The notes under the pieces are model-generated. The model saw nothing but the letters and a program-made list of their open reading frames with translations, did no database searches and was not told the origin of the DNA. A DNA stretch of 64,000 nucleotides from Phycisphaerae bacterium (lineage in GTDB: Bacteria > Planctomycetota > Phycisphaerae > Sedimentisphaerales > Anaerobacaceae). Positions 38,534-48,045 of this stretch are shown here, piece by piece. The number at the start of each line of letters is the position of its first letter. Position 1 is the first letter of the stretch. Location of the stretch: the NCBI GenBank assembly GCA_028714255.1, contig JAQTMR010000006.1, positions 1-64,000 of the forward strand, read 5' to 3'. The translations under genes and the position numbers were made by a program.

Positions 38534-38548
38534 GCAATTGCTATACCA
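38534..38548 (-). promoter_or_regulatory. Possible sigma-54 promoter of the amt-glnB-glnA operon
   Basis: On the minus strand TGGTAT, 5 bases, then TTGC gives the GG-N10-GC spacing of a -24/-12 promoter, with two mismatches in the -24 box. It would give a leader of about 130 bases before amt. Confidence 0.45.
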
Positions 38549-38701
38549 GAAACGCCTGAATCTAAGAAACATCTTTAAGTGCAGCTAAGACAAAGAGTTA
38601 TACTCAGTCAACACCATAGGCGAGAGGGATTTGCTCTTACATTTATGTAACTATGGCGAGCCAAGATTACATAATTGTAACTATTTACAATCTAATCCGA
38701 G

Positions 38702-38740
38702 AAAAAAAAGATGGGCTCTGCCAGCCGTGGAACAGAGCCC
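38702..38740 (-). terminator. Rho-independent terminator after the second glnB
   Basis: On the minus strand an 8-bp stem GGGCTCTG/CAGAGCCC is followed within a few bases by a run of eight T residues, about 65 bases after the glnB stop. Confidence 0.85.
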
Positions 38741-38803
38741 TCCCTGACTAAAGCAACCGCCTGTGCGATGCCCCGTCATTCTATTGAAAATTCACTTCTG
38801 CTT

Positions 38804-39145
38804 CTACCCGATGGCTTTGCTGCCGGTTTCACCTGTCCGAATGCGGATACACTCAGCAAGGTCAACAACGAAAATTTTGCCGTCACCGATTTGCCCTGTA
38901 TTTGCGCCATCAATGATTGCCTTTATCGTGCGATCGACGAAGTCCTCATTCACAGCTATCTCCAACCGAACTTTTTTCAGCAGGTTCACTTCCATACCCA
39001 CGCCGCGGTACGACTCGTGATAGCCCTTTTGCTGTCCGCAACCCAGTGAATTCGTCACCGACATCTTGTAAACTTCCTCTTTATATAGCGACTGCTTCAC
39101 GTCATTGAGCTTGTGCGGCTGGATGTATGCAATAATCAGTTTCAT
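38804..39145 (-). CDS. glnK: Nitrogen regulatory protein P-II (second copy)
   Basis: A 113-residue PII protein differing from the first copy at only about ten positions, mostly in the C-terminal half. I start it at ATG 39145, which has AAAGGAGA upstream. The open frame extends 98 codons further into the end of amt, and that part is not real. The T-loop again has Met in place of Tyr51. It follows the second amt directly, so it probably gates that channel. The symbol glnK is a choice by context. Confidence 0.94.
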   Translation of the reverse strand: MKLIIAYIQPHKLNDVKQSLYKEEVYKMSVTNSLGCGQQKGYHESYRGVGMEVNLLKKVRLEIAVNEDFVDRTIKAIIDGANTGQIGDGKIFVVDLAECIRIRTGETGSKAIG

Positions 39146-39180
39146 AATCGTATCTCCTTTTTTAAACAGGGTTGTCTCAT

Positions 39181-40584
39181 TTATTCTGTAGTGAATACCT
39201 GGAACCCTGCATATGCTTCGTTGCCATGCTCGCCAATATCCAGTCCTTTGCTCTCTTCTGCGGCACTGACACGCAACCCTGTTGTTCGGCTCAAAAACCA
39301 GAACAGTATCAATCCGAGTCCAAAGGCCCATGCGAACGCCGTCGCGGCTCCTAAAACCTGCACTCCGAATAGCTTGAGACCGCCGCCGTAAAACAAGCCG
39401 CCGTCGGTCGCAAACAATCCGTAAGAAAGAGTACCCCACAAACCGTTTACGCCGTGAACACTGACGGCACCGACCGGGTCATCAACTTTCAGCACATAAT
39501 CGAAGAACAATACGCTGAGCACCACCAGAACACCGGCAACACTACCGATGGCAATTGCACCTGCCGGAGAAACGCCATCGCAGGGACATGTAATTGCCAC
39601 AAGACCTGCCAATGCTCCGTTGAGGGTCATTGAAATATCAGGCTTTTTCAAAAGTGACCACGAAGCAACCAGCGCCATAACCGCACCGGCCGCGGCAGCC
39701 AAATTAGTTGTTACCGCAATATACCCTATGGAACCGTTTCCAGCCGTGGTGCTGCCGGGGTTAAACCCGAACCAGCCGAACCACAGAATAAACACACCCA
39801 AAGCCGCCAAAGGCAGGTTGTGTCCGAGAATGGCACGCGGCTTACCGTCAGGTGCATATTTTCCTAAACGAGGCCCCAGCATAACAGCGCCCGCCAAAGC
39901 CAGCCAGCCGCCGATAGAATGCACAACCGTCGAGCCTGCAAAGTCGTGAAAGCCCATATTCGCCAGCCAACTGTTATTGTCAGTCAAAAGAAGGTTGCCC
40001 CATGCCCATGAGCCGAATACAGGGTATATCACCAGTGAAATCACGGCGCTGTAAAACAAATACGCTATAAATTTGGTTCGTTCAGCCATTGCGCCGGAGA
40101 CGATGGTCGCAGCTGTTGCAGCAAAGACCGTCTGAAAAATCAGGAACGTCCAGTTCCAGTCCGCTCCAGGCTCGGTCCCGGCAAGACCGAACATAGTAGT
40201 CCCGAATAAACCGTTCGAGACGCCGAACATCAGCCCGAATCCGACCAGGAAAAACGCAAGACTGCCGACAGAAAAATCCATCAGGTTCTTCATCAAAATA
40301 TTGACGGCGTTTTTGGCCCTGGTAAAACCCGTCTCGACCATCGCGAAGCCGGCCTGCATAAAGAACACCAGGAACGCCGCTACGCAGGTCCAGACTATGT
40401 TGATGTTTAGCTGGAGTTCTTCTTTGATGCTTTCCAGGCTTGCCGCGGGTACATCTTCAACCTTTGCCCCAGCGGGTGCTTCCGCTGCCATTACGCCCTC
40501 CGGGCTATCCTGTTCAGCAGCAAATAGTGCGGCACCAGATAGCAATACCACTGCCAACACAATAATAAGAAGCAACTTTTTCAT
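39181..40584 (-). CDS. amt: Ammonium transporter (second copy, with signal peptide)
   Basis: A 467-residue Amt. It begins with a signal peptide ([21 protein letters not shown]) and a ~35-residue acidic periplasmic segment before the first pore helix, which the first copy lacks. Pore histidines are visible in [13 protein letters not shown] and [10 protein letters not shown], and the C-terminal tail matches the first copy. GAAAGGA lies 9 bases before the ATG. It is co-transcribed with the porin-like gene (25 bases upstream) and the second PII gene. Confidence 0.95.
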   Translation of the reverse strand: MKKLLLIIVLAVVLLSGAALFAAEQDSPEGVMAAEAPAGAKVEDVPAASLESIKEELQLNINIVWTCVAAFLVFFMQAGFAMVETGFTRAKNAVNILMKNLMDFSVGSLAFFLVGFGLMFGVSNGLFGTTMFGLAGTEPGADWNWTFLIFQTVFAATAATIVSGAMAERTKFIAYLFYSAVISLVIYPVFGSWAWGNLLLTDNNSWLANMGFHDFAGSTVVHSIGGWLALAGAVMLGPRLGKYAPDGKPRAILGHNLPLAALGVFILWFGWFGFNPGSTTAGNGSIGYIAVTTNLAAAAGAVMALVASWSLLKKPDISMTLNGALAGLVAITCPCDGVSPAGAIAIGSVAGVLVVLSVLFFDYVLKVDDPVGAVSVHGVNGLWGTLSYGLFATDGGLFYGGGLKLFGVQVLGAATAFAWAFGLGLILFWFLSRTTGLRVSAAEESKGLDIGEHGNEAYAGFQVFTTE

Positions 40585-40609
40585 ATTAATATCCTTTCAA
40601 ACATCATCA

Positions 40610-41377
40610 TTAAAAGCTTTTGGAAAGACTAACGCCGGCGAAAAACATATCACTGTCAGCCCCGGTATCGCGTATGGAGTCGCTGAGCAGCGTGACATAA
40701 TTAAGGCTTGGTGATAAACTCCAACCGCCAATATCTATCGGGAAACTAACCGAAAGCGCAAGGTCCTGCATCTTGCCGCCGCTAACTCCCCAGTAAGCCT
40801 TGTTATATGCACTGCTGCCCCAGCCTAAACTTGCACCAAGTTCCATTCCGACCGGCAGGTCAGGACCAAGTTCGAAAATCTTTTCAATGCTGTGCCCAAA
40901 CCCAAGTGAAACATATGTGCCGTCCACCTCGTCAACATCGTGATAAACCGTTATCGATGGATTGAACGGAGCGTCCAAACTAAATCCCCAGTAAATTTCC
41001 GTAGTAGCTTCAAAGGCTGTATTCGGAAAATCATAGTATATCATACCGACCGAATAGCTTAGGCCTTCTATACCTGGAACTGCACCTGTATAATCAAGTG
41101 TATAATCAAGCTCCGTAAACTCGCCGCTGTTATCATTAACGCTTGTCATTTCAAGATTGCCCCAGATTGATGCGGTAAAACCCTTATAGCCGACGCTAAA
41201 ACCGGGCTGAAATACCGAACCATCAGTCAGATTCTGTCCTCGCCATATATACTTGCCGAAATAGTCCGCTGAAAAACCAAACTCTACCTTGTCTTCTGCC
41301 ATGGCGGCCCCTACTGTAAACGCCAACATCATTAGCACTAAACCTAAACTGCCAAGTCTTCCAAGCCTCACTGTCAT
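40610..41377 (-). CDS. Outer-membrane beta-barrel protein, TorF-like putative porin
   Basis: A 255-residue exported protein. A signal peptide ends near AMAEDKV and alternating beta strands follow. They include FSADYFGKYIWRGQNLTDG, which resembles the start of the TorF/TIGR02001 putative porin family, and the protein ends in Phe as barrels do. The GTG two codons inside the frame (41371) has better spacing from GGAG than the ATG and may be the true start. As the first gene of a sigma-54-driven porin-amt-glnB unit it may let a nitrogen source cross the outer membrane. The substrate is unknown. Confidence 0.65.
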   Translation of the reverse strand: MTVRLGRLGSLGLVLMMLAFTVGAAMAEDKVEFGFSADYFGKYIWRGQNLTDGSVFQPGFSVGYKGFTASIWGNLEMTSVNDNSGEFTELDYTLDYTGAVPGIEGLSYSVGMIYYDFPNTAFEATTEIYWGFSLDAPFNPSITVYHDVDEVDGTYVSLGFGHSIEKIFELGPDLPVGMELGASLGWGSSAYNKAYWGVSGGKMQDLALSVSFPIDIGGWSLSPSLNYVTLLSDSIRDTGADSDMFFAGVSLSKSF

Positions 41378-41437
41378 TCTCCTTTCAGATTTTTACCTAT
41401 AGTTCTTTCGGCACCGATACAATTACCCCTACACATA

Positions 41438-41452
41438 GCAACGCCCGTGCCA
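41438..41452 (-). promoter_or_regulatory. Sigma-54 (-24/-12) promoter of the porin-amt-glnB unit
   Basis: On the minus strand TGGCACGGGCGTTGC is a full match to the TGGCACG-N4-TTGC consensus. It lies about 60 bases before the porin start, so the leader would be ~50 bases. A sigma-54 activator gene starts divergently 300 bases away. Confidence 0.88.
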
Positions 41453-41683
41453 GCACCGCCAAACAAAACGTAACTGCTTATTTAACATATAGATATGGTT
41501 TAATCCCACCAAAAAACAATGGGAAAAACGCAACATTTTTGTAACCTGCCACAAAAACAGCACATTTACGTCTCTGCCCCGCAGGAACTAAAAACCTGTG
41601 TCTCGCTGCCAGAAAAAATATTCTGACAAAAACGTGTTTTCGCATCTCCTTTTATCTGCTATACTTACGCAACATCGTCCCTT

Positions 41684-41711
41684 GTTGCGAATTTTCTTGA
41701 AAAGAAACAAC
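41684..41711. promoter_or_regulatory. 28-bp dyad upstream of the NifA-type gene
   Basis: The symmetric arrangement is GTTG-N4-TTTTC-TT-GAAAA-N4-CAAC. It lies 62-90 bases before the activator start and 232 bases from the sigma-54 promoter. It could be an operator or an enhancer site for the activator. This is inference from symmetry only. Confidence 0.4.
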
Positions 41712-41773
41712 TTGTGCCTCTCTCGGAATATGTTACATTTATGTCATATTGAATTTAGAGAGGTCTTTTGAAA

Positions 41774-43351
41774 ATGACTAAAAAAGAAACGTCCTGGCAA
41801 ACAAGAGCGGCATCCGCTCCTCACGACTTAAAACAGCTTGAAGCCCTTTACAAGGTAAGTCAAATACTGGCCGGCGGTACACGCCAAAAATCAGCTCTTG
41901 TCGAGGTCTTGAATATCCTGGACGAGGAGCTTAATCTTAACCGAGGCACAATTACGCTTCTTGCGCCGAGCGGCGATGAGATTAGAATCGAAGCGGTGCA
42001 TAATCTCTCACAGGAACAAAGCAGCAAAATCACATACCGCATTGGCGAAGGCGTAACCGGCAAGGTAATGCAAACCGGCAAAGCAATGATTATACCGAGG
42101 GTTTCTCAGGAGCCGTTGTTTCTGAATCGGTTTGAAAGATGGAATGTTACAAAGCAGGATTTAAGTTTTATCTGTGTGCCAATTACCATCGGCAACGAGG
42201 TCATCGGGACAATCTCGGTTGACAAGCCATTTGAAGAAACAGCGCCATCCAGTGATGAGATACGCATACTAAGCATCGTAGCAAGTATGATTGCCAATGA
42301 TTTGAGGACTCGGCGGGAAGCTACTATCGAGCGTCAGCAGCTCGAAGATGAAAACCTGCGTCTGCGCCACGAACTGGAAGACAGGTTCCGCCCAGAAAAC
42401 ATAATAGGCAATTCCAGCACAATGCGCGACGTGTATCACCAAATTCATCAGGTCGCCGGCAGTGACACAACCGTTCTTATCCGCGGCGAATCAGGAACCG
42501 GCAAGGAATTAGTCGCTCACGCTATTCACTTTTCCAGCCCCAGAGCAAATGGGCCTTTTATAAAAGTTAACTGCGCAGCCCTAAATGAAAACCTGCTCGA
42601 AAGCGAACTGTTCGGCCATGAAAAAGGCGCTTTCACCGGAGCGATACAAGGCAGAAAAGGCAGGCTTGAAGAAGCGAACAATGGAACGCTGTTTTTGGAT
42701 GAAATAGGCGATTTCTCCTCTGCTACCCAGGTAAGGCTTCTTCGAGTTCTTCAGGAAAGGGAATTCGAACGCGTCGGCAGCAACCAAACCATAAAAACAA
42801 ACGCACGAATCCTCGTAGCTACGAACCGGGATTTGGAAAAATGTGTAGATAAAGGAATCTTCAGGCAGGACCTTTACTATCGCATAAACGTGTTTCCTAT
42901 TTTCCTGCCGCCGCTGCGGCGGCGAAAGGATGACATTTTACTATTGGCTGATTTTTTCGCGGAGCGATATTCCCGGAAAATGAATAAAGACATCAGACGC
43001 ATCAGCACTCCTGCGATTAATATGATGGTGTCGTATCACTGGCCGGGCAATGTCCGCGAGCTTGAAAACTGCATCGAAAGAGCAGTACTTTTAAGCAGCG
43101 ACGGCGTTATCCACGGCCATCACCTGCCTCCGACCCTGCAGCTTTCAGATACGTCCGACACTATCGGCGCAGGCTCGTTAACAGAAAGGATAAATTTATT
43201 CGAACGCGACCAGATTGTCGATGCGCTCAAACGCTGTGATGGAAACCTGGCGGCAACAGCACGGGACTTAAAAACCACCGCAAGGATTGTGCGATATAAA
43301 GTCAAAGAACTGGGTATCGACTATAAGCGATACCGCGAGAAGAAAGGCTGA
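41774..43351 (+). CDS. NifA-type sigma-54-dependent activator (GAF-AAA+-HTH)
   Basis: A 525-residue enhancer-binding protein. The N-terminal GAF domain (about 20-180) is typical of NifA. The AAA+ domain (about 205-430) has Walker A GESGTGKE, the sigma-54 contact loop GAFTGA and Walker B LFLDEIGD. The C-terminal Fis-type HTH (about 480-525) has [20 protein letters not shown]. No nif genes are visible, so a role in ammonium uptake is more likely than nitrogen fixation. A TTG two codons upstream (41768) is an alternative start. The following gene begins 2 bases after the stop, so the pair forms an operon. Confidence 0.92.
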   Translation: MTKKETSWQTRAASAPHDLKQLEALYKVSQILAGGTRQKSALVEVLNILDEELNLNRGTITLLAPSGDEIRIEAVHNLSQEQSSKITYRIGEGVTGKVMQTGKAMIIPRVSQEPLFLNRFERWNVTKQDLSFICVPITIGNEVIGTISVDKPFEETAPSSDEIRILSIVASMIANDLRTRREATIERQQLEDENLRLRHELEDRFRPENIIGNSSTMRDVYHQIHQVAGSDTTVLIRGESGTGKELVAHAIHFSSPRANGPFIKVNCAALNENLLESELFGHEKGAFTGAIQGRKGRLEEANNGTLFLDEIGDFSSATQVRLLRVLQEREFERVGSNQTIKTNARILVATNRDLEKCVDKGIFRQDLYYRINVFPIFLPPLRRRKDDILLLADFFAERYSRKMNKDIRRISTPAINMMVSYHWPGNVRELENCIERAVLLSSDGVIHGHHLPPTLQLSDTSDTIGAGSLTERINLFERDQIVDALKRCDGNLAATARDLKTTARIVRYKVKELGIDYKRYREKKG

Positions 43352-43353
43352 TT

Positions 43354-45936
43354 ATGACAGCATGGGCGAGTACCGGCTTTGCCGGCCTGGATAAGATACT
43401 CTGCGATTTGAAAAAAGGCGACAACGTCGTCTGGCAGGTTGACAGCATCGAAGACTATAGCCACTTTGTTAAGCCGTACATAAACAAGGCCCTCGAAGAC
43501 AAACGCAATGTTATTTATATGAGGTTCGCCCAACACAGGCCCCTTATCGAAAACCAGCCTAACGTTACGGTCTATCAGCTCGACGCAAAAGGCGGCTTCG
43601 AAAGTTTCTCCACACAGGTCCACAACATCATTTCCAAGGAAGGTATCGGAGCATATTACCTGTTCGATTGTCTTTCCGACCTGTTAAGCGCATGGGCAAC
43701 AGACCTGATGGTTGGAAATTTCTTTTTGGTCACCTGTCCTTATCTTTTCGAGCTGGACACAATCGCATACTTCGCCCTGCTGCGTAATTATCATTCTTTT
43801 CAAACCATTGCCCGTATCCGCGAAACAACTCAACTGCTGCTGGACGTTTATGATTTCGACGAAAATTTTTACGTCCACCCATTGAAGGTGCTGGGCCGAT
43901 ACTCGCCTACGATGTTTCTGCCTCATCTGCAGAAGAAGGATAACTTCGCACCTGTAATAAGCAGCATCGACGCGAGCAGGCTGTTTTCTCACATTTCGCA
44001 GAAAGGCCTCGGTGGCCCGGCAAGAGTGCTGGATTACTGGGACCGCCTGTTTATGAAAGCGGACAGCCTCGCAAAAGAACCCGCGGATTCTCCAAAAATC
44101 AAAGAGCTTGGGAAGGAGCTTTGCAGAATAATGATTGGGCGGGAGAAAAGAATCTCACAGCTCGCTCAACGTAATTTCGCGATTAAAGATTTGATAAATA
44201 TCAAAAGCAGATTAATCGGCAGCGGCTTTATCGGCGGCAAGGCTACCGGAATGTTGATAGCGCAAAAAATCCTTTTAGACGATAAAGCATTCGACTGGGG
44301 CCAATACATGGAAACCCATGATTCGTTCTACGTCGGCTCGGATATCTTCTACAGCTACATCGTTGAAAACGGCTGGTGGCAATTGCTTATGAAGCAGAAA
44401 ACAAAGGATGGATATTTTCAGGTCGCTCCCGAACTGAAAGAAAAAATGCTCCGAGGCAAATTTCCAGACCAGATTCGCGAACGATTTCGTGAGATAATAG
44501 AATATTTCGGTCAGTCTCCAATTATAGTTCGCTCAAGCAGTCTGCTCGAAGATTCGTTCGGCAACGCATTCGCCGGTAAATACGAAAGCCTGTTTCTTGT
44601 AAGTCAGGGCGACCCTGACCGGCGATATTCTGAGTTCGAAGAGGCGGTGCGAAGAATTTACGCAAGCACCATGGACGAAGACGCCCTGACGTATCGCTTG
44701 CAGCGAGGGCTTGACCAGCAGGACGAACAAATGGCTTTGCTCGTCCAGCGGGTATCCGGCTCTTATAAAAACAAATACTTTTTCCCCGACCTGGCAGGCG
44801 TAGGCGTCTCGTATAATACTTTCGCATGGAGCCCGGAACTTGACCCGAAAGCGGGGATGCTCAGGCTCGTTATGGGTCTCGGCACCAGGGCAGTAGAGCG
44901 GGCAGAAGACGATTACCCACAGATAATCGCATTGGACCAGCCGTTGCTGCGGCCTTATGCCGACAGGGAAGACGAAAGAAGATTCTCACAGCACAATATA
45001 GACCTGCTTGATACCGACCAAAATTGTTTAAGGACCGTTGACTTATCCGAACTGCTGAACGAAAACCTCGATATCAAATTAGACCTGATAGCCAGTTCCG
45101 ACCACCTTACCGACCAAAAAAGGAAAGGGCTTGGTATGAAAGCCCAAAGGTCTTGGGTTTTGACTTTTAAGAAGCTCCTGTCAGATACGAACTTCATACA
45201 AATAATGCAGAACCTGCTCAAAACACTCGAAAATTATTATCAATACCCGCTGGATATAGAATTTACCGTCAACTTCGCCGACGATAATTCGTTCAAAATA
45301 AATTTGGTTCAATGCAGACCCCTGCAAACCAAAGGCTTAAGGGCAAGCGTGCAAATGCCGGAAGATATCAAACCCGAAAATATTCTTTTTGCGTCAAAAG
45401 GATATACGATGGGCGGCAGCATATCTCAACCGATTAAGAGAATCATCTATGTTGACCCGCAGGCGTATGTCGAAACCCCAATTGCGCAGAGATACAGCAT
45501 CGCAAGGCTGGTAGGCAAATTAAACAAACAGATAATCAGCAGAGAAACGACCCCTGCTATTCTGTTCGGGCCGGGCAGATGGGGGACAACAACTCCGAGC
45601 CTGGGTGTCCCTGTCAGCTTCTCCGAAATCAGCAAAATAGCTGTCCTTGTCGAAGTAGCTTACGAAGGAGGCAACTTAATGCCTGAACTGTCCTTCGGCA
45701 CTCACTTCTTTCAGGACCTCGTGGAAACTGATATATTTTACGTGGCTCTCTTCCCGCAGAAGCAGGATGTGGTATTCAGCAAAGACCGACTGCTGAAAAT
45801 GCCTAATTTACTGGCCGACTTTCTCCCTGAAGAGCAAAAGTACGAGAATGTCGTGAAGGTATATGAAATTGAATCAGGCCAGCTTCAGATTATCAGCGAT
45901 ATAGCATCCCAGAAAATCGTTTGCTTCTTCACATAA
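43354..45936 (+). CDS. KaiC-like/PEP-synthase N-domain fusion protein
   Basis: An 860-residue protein. Residues 1-~180 look like a KaiC/RecA-type ATPase domain that begins STGFAGLDKIL. Where the P-loop should be there is QVDSIEDYSHF, so Walker A is lost. Residues ~290-660 are a pyruvate-phosphate dikinase/PEP synthase ATP-grasp-like N-domain with GGKATGM, PIIVRSSSLLED, FAGKYESLFL and a C-terminal LVQCRPLQ. The ~190-residue C-terminal part is unrecognised. I see no phosphohistidine domain (TSHAA-type) and no PEP-binding barrel, so it should not be a complete PEP synthase. Co-transcription with a NifA-type activator hints at signalling. The function is unknown. Confidence 0.75.
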   Translation: MTAWASTGFAGLDKILCDLKKGDNVVWQVDSIEDYSHFVKPYINKALEDKRNVIYMRFAQHRPLIENQPNVTVYQLDAKGGFESFSTQVHNIISKEGIGAYYLFDCLSDLLSAWATDLMVGNFFLVTCPYLFELDTIAYFALLRNYHSFQTIARIRETTQLLLDVYDFDENFYVHPLKVLGRYSPTMFLPHLQKKDNFAPVISSIDASRLFSHISQKGLGGPARVLDYWDRLFMKADSLAKEPADSPKIKELGKELCRIMIGREKRISQLAQRNFAIKDLINIKSRLIGSGFIGGKATGMLIAQKILLDDKAFDWGQYMETHDSFYVGSDIFYSYIVENGWWQLLMKQKTKDGYFQVAPELKEKMLRGKFPDQIRERFREIIEYFGQSPIIVRSSSLLEDSFGNAFAGKYESLFLVSQGDPDRRYSEFEEAVRRIYASTMDEDALTYRLQRGLDQQDEQMALLVQRVSGSYKNKYFFPDLAGVGVSYNTFAWSPELDPKAGMLRLVMGLGTRAVERAEDDYPQIIALDQPLLRPYADREDERRFSQHNIDLLDTDQNCLRTVDLSELLNENLDIKLDLIASSDHLTDQKRKGLGMKAQRSWVLTFKKLLSDTNFIQIMQNLLKTLENYYQYPLDIEFTVNFADDNSFKINLVQCRPLQTKGLRASVQMPEDIKPENILFASKGYTMGGSISQPIKRIIYVDPQAYVETPIAQRYSIARLVGKLNKQIISRETTPAILFGPGRWGTTTPSLGVPVSFSEISKIAVLVEVAYEGGNLMPELSFGTHFFQDLVETDIFYVALFPQKQDVVFSKDRLLKMPNLLADFLPEEQKYENVVKVYEIESGQLQIISDIASQKIVCFFT

Positions 45937-45961
45937 TCTTCACTGTCGCGGGCGAATATTG

Positions 45962-46630
45962 CTACTCGTACATATCCGGCATAACTTCCGGATACAACTG
46001 ACCTGCCGAGCTTATCTTGAAGACGTAAACAAGCCCCTTCCTAAGCTTCGTGTACACTACGTTGCCATAGACAGCTTTGATACCGTGTTCTTTCAACTGG
46101 TCAGGATCCCATATATTCGTCCAGAACAAATTTCTTTCGTTCGTCGGTAGAAGCTCCAGCAGGTCTTTGTATCTTTGAGGTTCCCTGCCCGGCTCTTCGA
46201 TTGTCAAACCGTTCTCCGGGGCGGTATTTTCACCATATACCCTCCGCCACAGGTACAACGCCTTTGCCTTGCCGTCCATTACCATCTTGTCGCCGAATTT
46301 CACGACCAGTGCGTCGAAATGAACTATGTCACCCTCGACAGTGTAATTTTTTTCGAGCACCTTTTTCAGCTTATCGTCCCTGGCGGTTTCAACGAACCTT
46401 ACGTTCGTAAACAATTTTCCGTCGCGGGTCTCCTGTGAAATCACTTTTGCGTAACCGATTTGGTCTTCGACTGTGAGGTTTGTTATCGCCTGCTTGAGCT
46501 GTTTGTTCTCGGTTAAGAGTTCGCGTATAGTGGCAGCCCCATAAAACCAGCCGCGCCCCATATACACCATTGCTGCAAGGCACGCGAAAACTATGATATA
46601 AACAACAACTCTTCTCATTTTGACGGCCAT
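45962..46630 (-). CDS. Unknown membrane-anchored protein downstream of mltA
   Basis: A 222-residue protein from the ATG at 46630 (GAGG 8 bases upstream). It has one N-terminal membrane helix (about residues 7-24), a short coiled segment (ELLTENKQLKQAITNL), and a soluble, probably periplasmic, domain rich in beta strands. I do not recognise a family. It follows mltA by 27 bases, so a cell-envelope role is possible. Confidence 0.6.
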   Translation of the reverse strand: MAVKMRRVVVYIIVFACLAAMVYMGRGWFYGAATIRELLTENKQLKQAITNLTVEDQIGYAKVISQETRDGKLFTNVRFVETARDDKLKKVLEKNYTVEGDIVHFDALVVKFGDKMVMDGKAKALYLWRRVYGENTAPENGLTIEEPGREPQRYKDLLELLPTNERNLFWTNIWDPDQLKEHGIKAVYGNVVYTKLRKGLVYVFKISSAGQLYPEVMPDMYE

Positions 46631-46657
46631 TTGCAATGCCTCTTTTTAGCCCGGTTT

Positions 46658-47845
46658 TTATTGCTTCAAAAACAGGTAATACAGTCTTCCTTCCTGATAT
46701 GTCTGTCCCGCAAGCTTGCCCGCCGTATCTCCAACACCGATATAAACATCACAGCGCCCGGGTGCGCGGATTGCGCCGCCGGTGTCCTGGTCAAGCATAA
46801 ATCCCGTGAAAGGCCGCATAACAACATCGCCGGCCTCTTTCCGGGGCAGCGTAGTGGACACAAAGGTCAGACAGCCGCGGGGAAATATCGACTTGTCTGT
46901 GGCAATACTCCTCATCGGAGTTACTGGCTCGTTCAAACTGCCACGGGGTTCGCCCTTCTGCTCGCCGAAGAAAATGTATCTCGGATTTAATCGCGTATAA
47001 TACGAAATCTCATCGGGATGCTTCTTGAAGTAATCTATAATTCCGGTCAGACTCAGTTGCGAACCGGATATTTTGCCGTCGTTCACCATGGCCTGCGACA
47101 TACTTCTATATTCGTACCCGTTATGCGCGACATAACCTACCGTAAACAAATTGCCGTCCGGCAGTCTTATTTTAGCCGAACCCTGTATGTGCGCTATATA
47201 CGCTTCGAGCGGGTCCTTCAGCCAGACTAATTCTTTGCCCCTGAGCATCATCGCATCTTCAATCACGGCCCGCGATGGATATGGTATGATACTGCCGTCC
47301 GCCATCTTTCGCCCGAATACCACGCCGTTAGCGTCTTTGACCAAATTATCAGGCTGCTTATACAGCGGATACTTGAAATCATCGCTTGGCTCGAGCGAGC
47401 CCTCGAAAATAGGCGTGAAATAGCCTGTGAACAGTACCGTCCCCTCATCGTCACAGCCCACCGACGTATAAACATCGAATTTGTCCCTGATGGCGGCGTT
47501 CAAATCCGTACCGTTCATGCCCGAATCCAATAGCGCCGAGAACTCCTTCAAACTGTCCACCGCCATTTGATGGTCTATGCCGCTGACCGGGAAAAACCCC
47601 TTACTCGATGGCTTACTGAGGTAATTAAGGCTTCTTTCAACTGCGACCTTCAAACCATCCACGTCAAAACAGGCTAATGTAAAATCGGGAATCTCCGCCG
47701 GGTTTGTTATTTTGCGCAGCGCCGATTGGCCTGGCAGCAGGGGCTTATCATAAGGCGGAGCGACAGCCTTTTTCATAGGGGCTTTACAGCCGGTTATTAC
47801 AACCGCAACTGACAGCAGTAGATAAAGTAAAACCTTGTTTCTCAC
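46658..47845 (-). CDS. mltA: Membrane-bound lytic murein transglycosylase A
   Basis: A 395-residue lipoprotein that starts at GTG (GGAG 9 bases upstream). The signal peptide ends in a lipobox VVITGC (Cys20). The MltA insert domain and the C-terminal 3D domain are visible. The latter has FMLDQDTGGAIRAPGRCDVYIG, with the catalytic Asp expected in DTGGAI. It cleaves peptidoglycan to 1,6-anhydromuropeptides from the outer membrane. The length fits the family. Confidence 0.92.
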   Translation of the reverse strand: MRNKVLLYLLLSVAVVITGCKAPMKKAVAPPYDKPLLPGQSALRKITNPAEIPDFTLACFDVDGLKVAVERSLNYLSKPSSKGFFPVSGIDHQMAVDSLKEFSALLDSGMNGTDLNAAIRDKFDVYTSVGCDDEGTVLFTGYFTPIFEGSLEPSDDFKYPLYKQPDNLVKDANGVVFGRKMADGSIIPYPSRAVIEDAMMLRGKELVWLKDPLEAYIAHIQGSAKIRLPDGNLFTVGYVAHNGYEYRSMSQAMVNDGKISGSQLSLTGIIDYFKKHPDEISYYTRLNPRYIFFGEQKGEPRGSLNEPVTPMRSIATDKSIFPRGCLTFVSTTLPRKEAGDVVMRPFTGFMLDQDTGGAIRAPGRCDVYIGVGDTAGKLAGQTYQEGRLYYLFLKQ

Positions 47846-48045
47846 AGTTTAAACTCCCAATACCATATGCAATATAATAGTTTCTTCCAGAATAGCTATA
47901 TTCGACCATATTGGATGAATTTGAGCAAATTTTTCTTACCGCTTCTGCAATATTGTTTTTCCAGGGCCGAATGCTAAACTCTCACTCTTTTACTAAGTTA
48001 TTTGGATATATAGGATTAACATATTGAACGAAAGGCCCCTGGAAA

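Larger units (their letters stand above)
38391..38803. other. Intergenic region between the two amt-glnB units
   Basis: No gene. It carries the terminator of the upstream porin-amt-glnB unit (38702-38740) and a sigma-54-like element (38534-38548) for the downstream amt unit. The two nitrogen units are thus probably separate transcripts. Confidence 0.6.
41378..41767. other. Divergent control region of the nitrogen genes
   Basis: No gene. The region separates the porin-amt-glnB unit (leftward) from the NifA-type activator (rightward). It contains the sigma-54 promoter (41438-41452) and a 28-bp dyad (41684-41711). I found no clean TGT-N10-ACA NifA site. Confidence 0.6.

Noticed and set aside
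39146-39439. 98-codon upstream extension of the second PII frame
   Set aside because: It overlaps amt in another frame. The ATG at 39145 has a strong ribosome site and gives the family length.
41774-43351. Nitrogen fixation regulator in a nif cluster
   Set aside because: No nifHDK or related gene is in view. The neighbours are ammonium uptake genes.
43354-45936. Complete PEP synthase
   Set aside because: The phosphohistidine and PEP/pyruvate-binding C-terminal domains are not visible.
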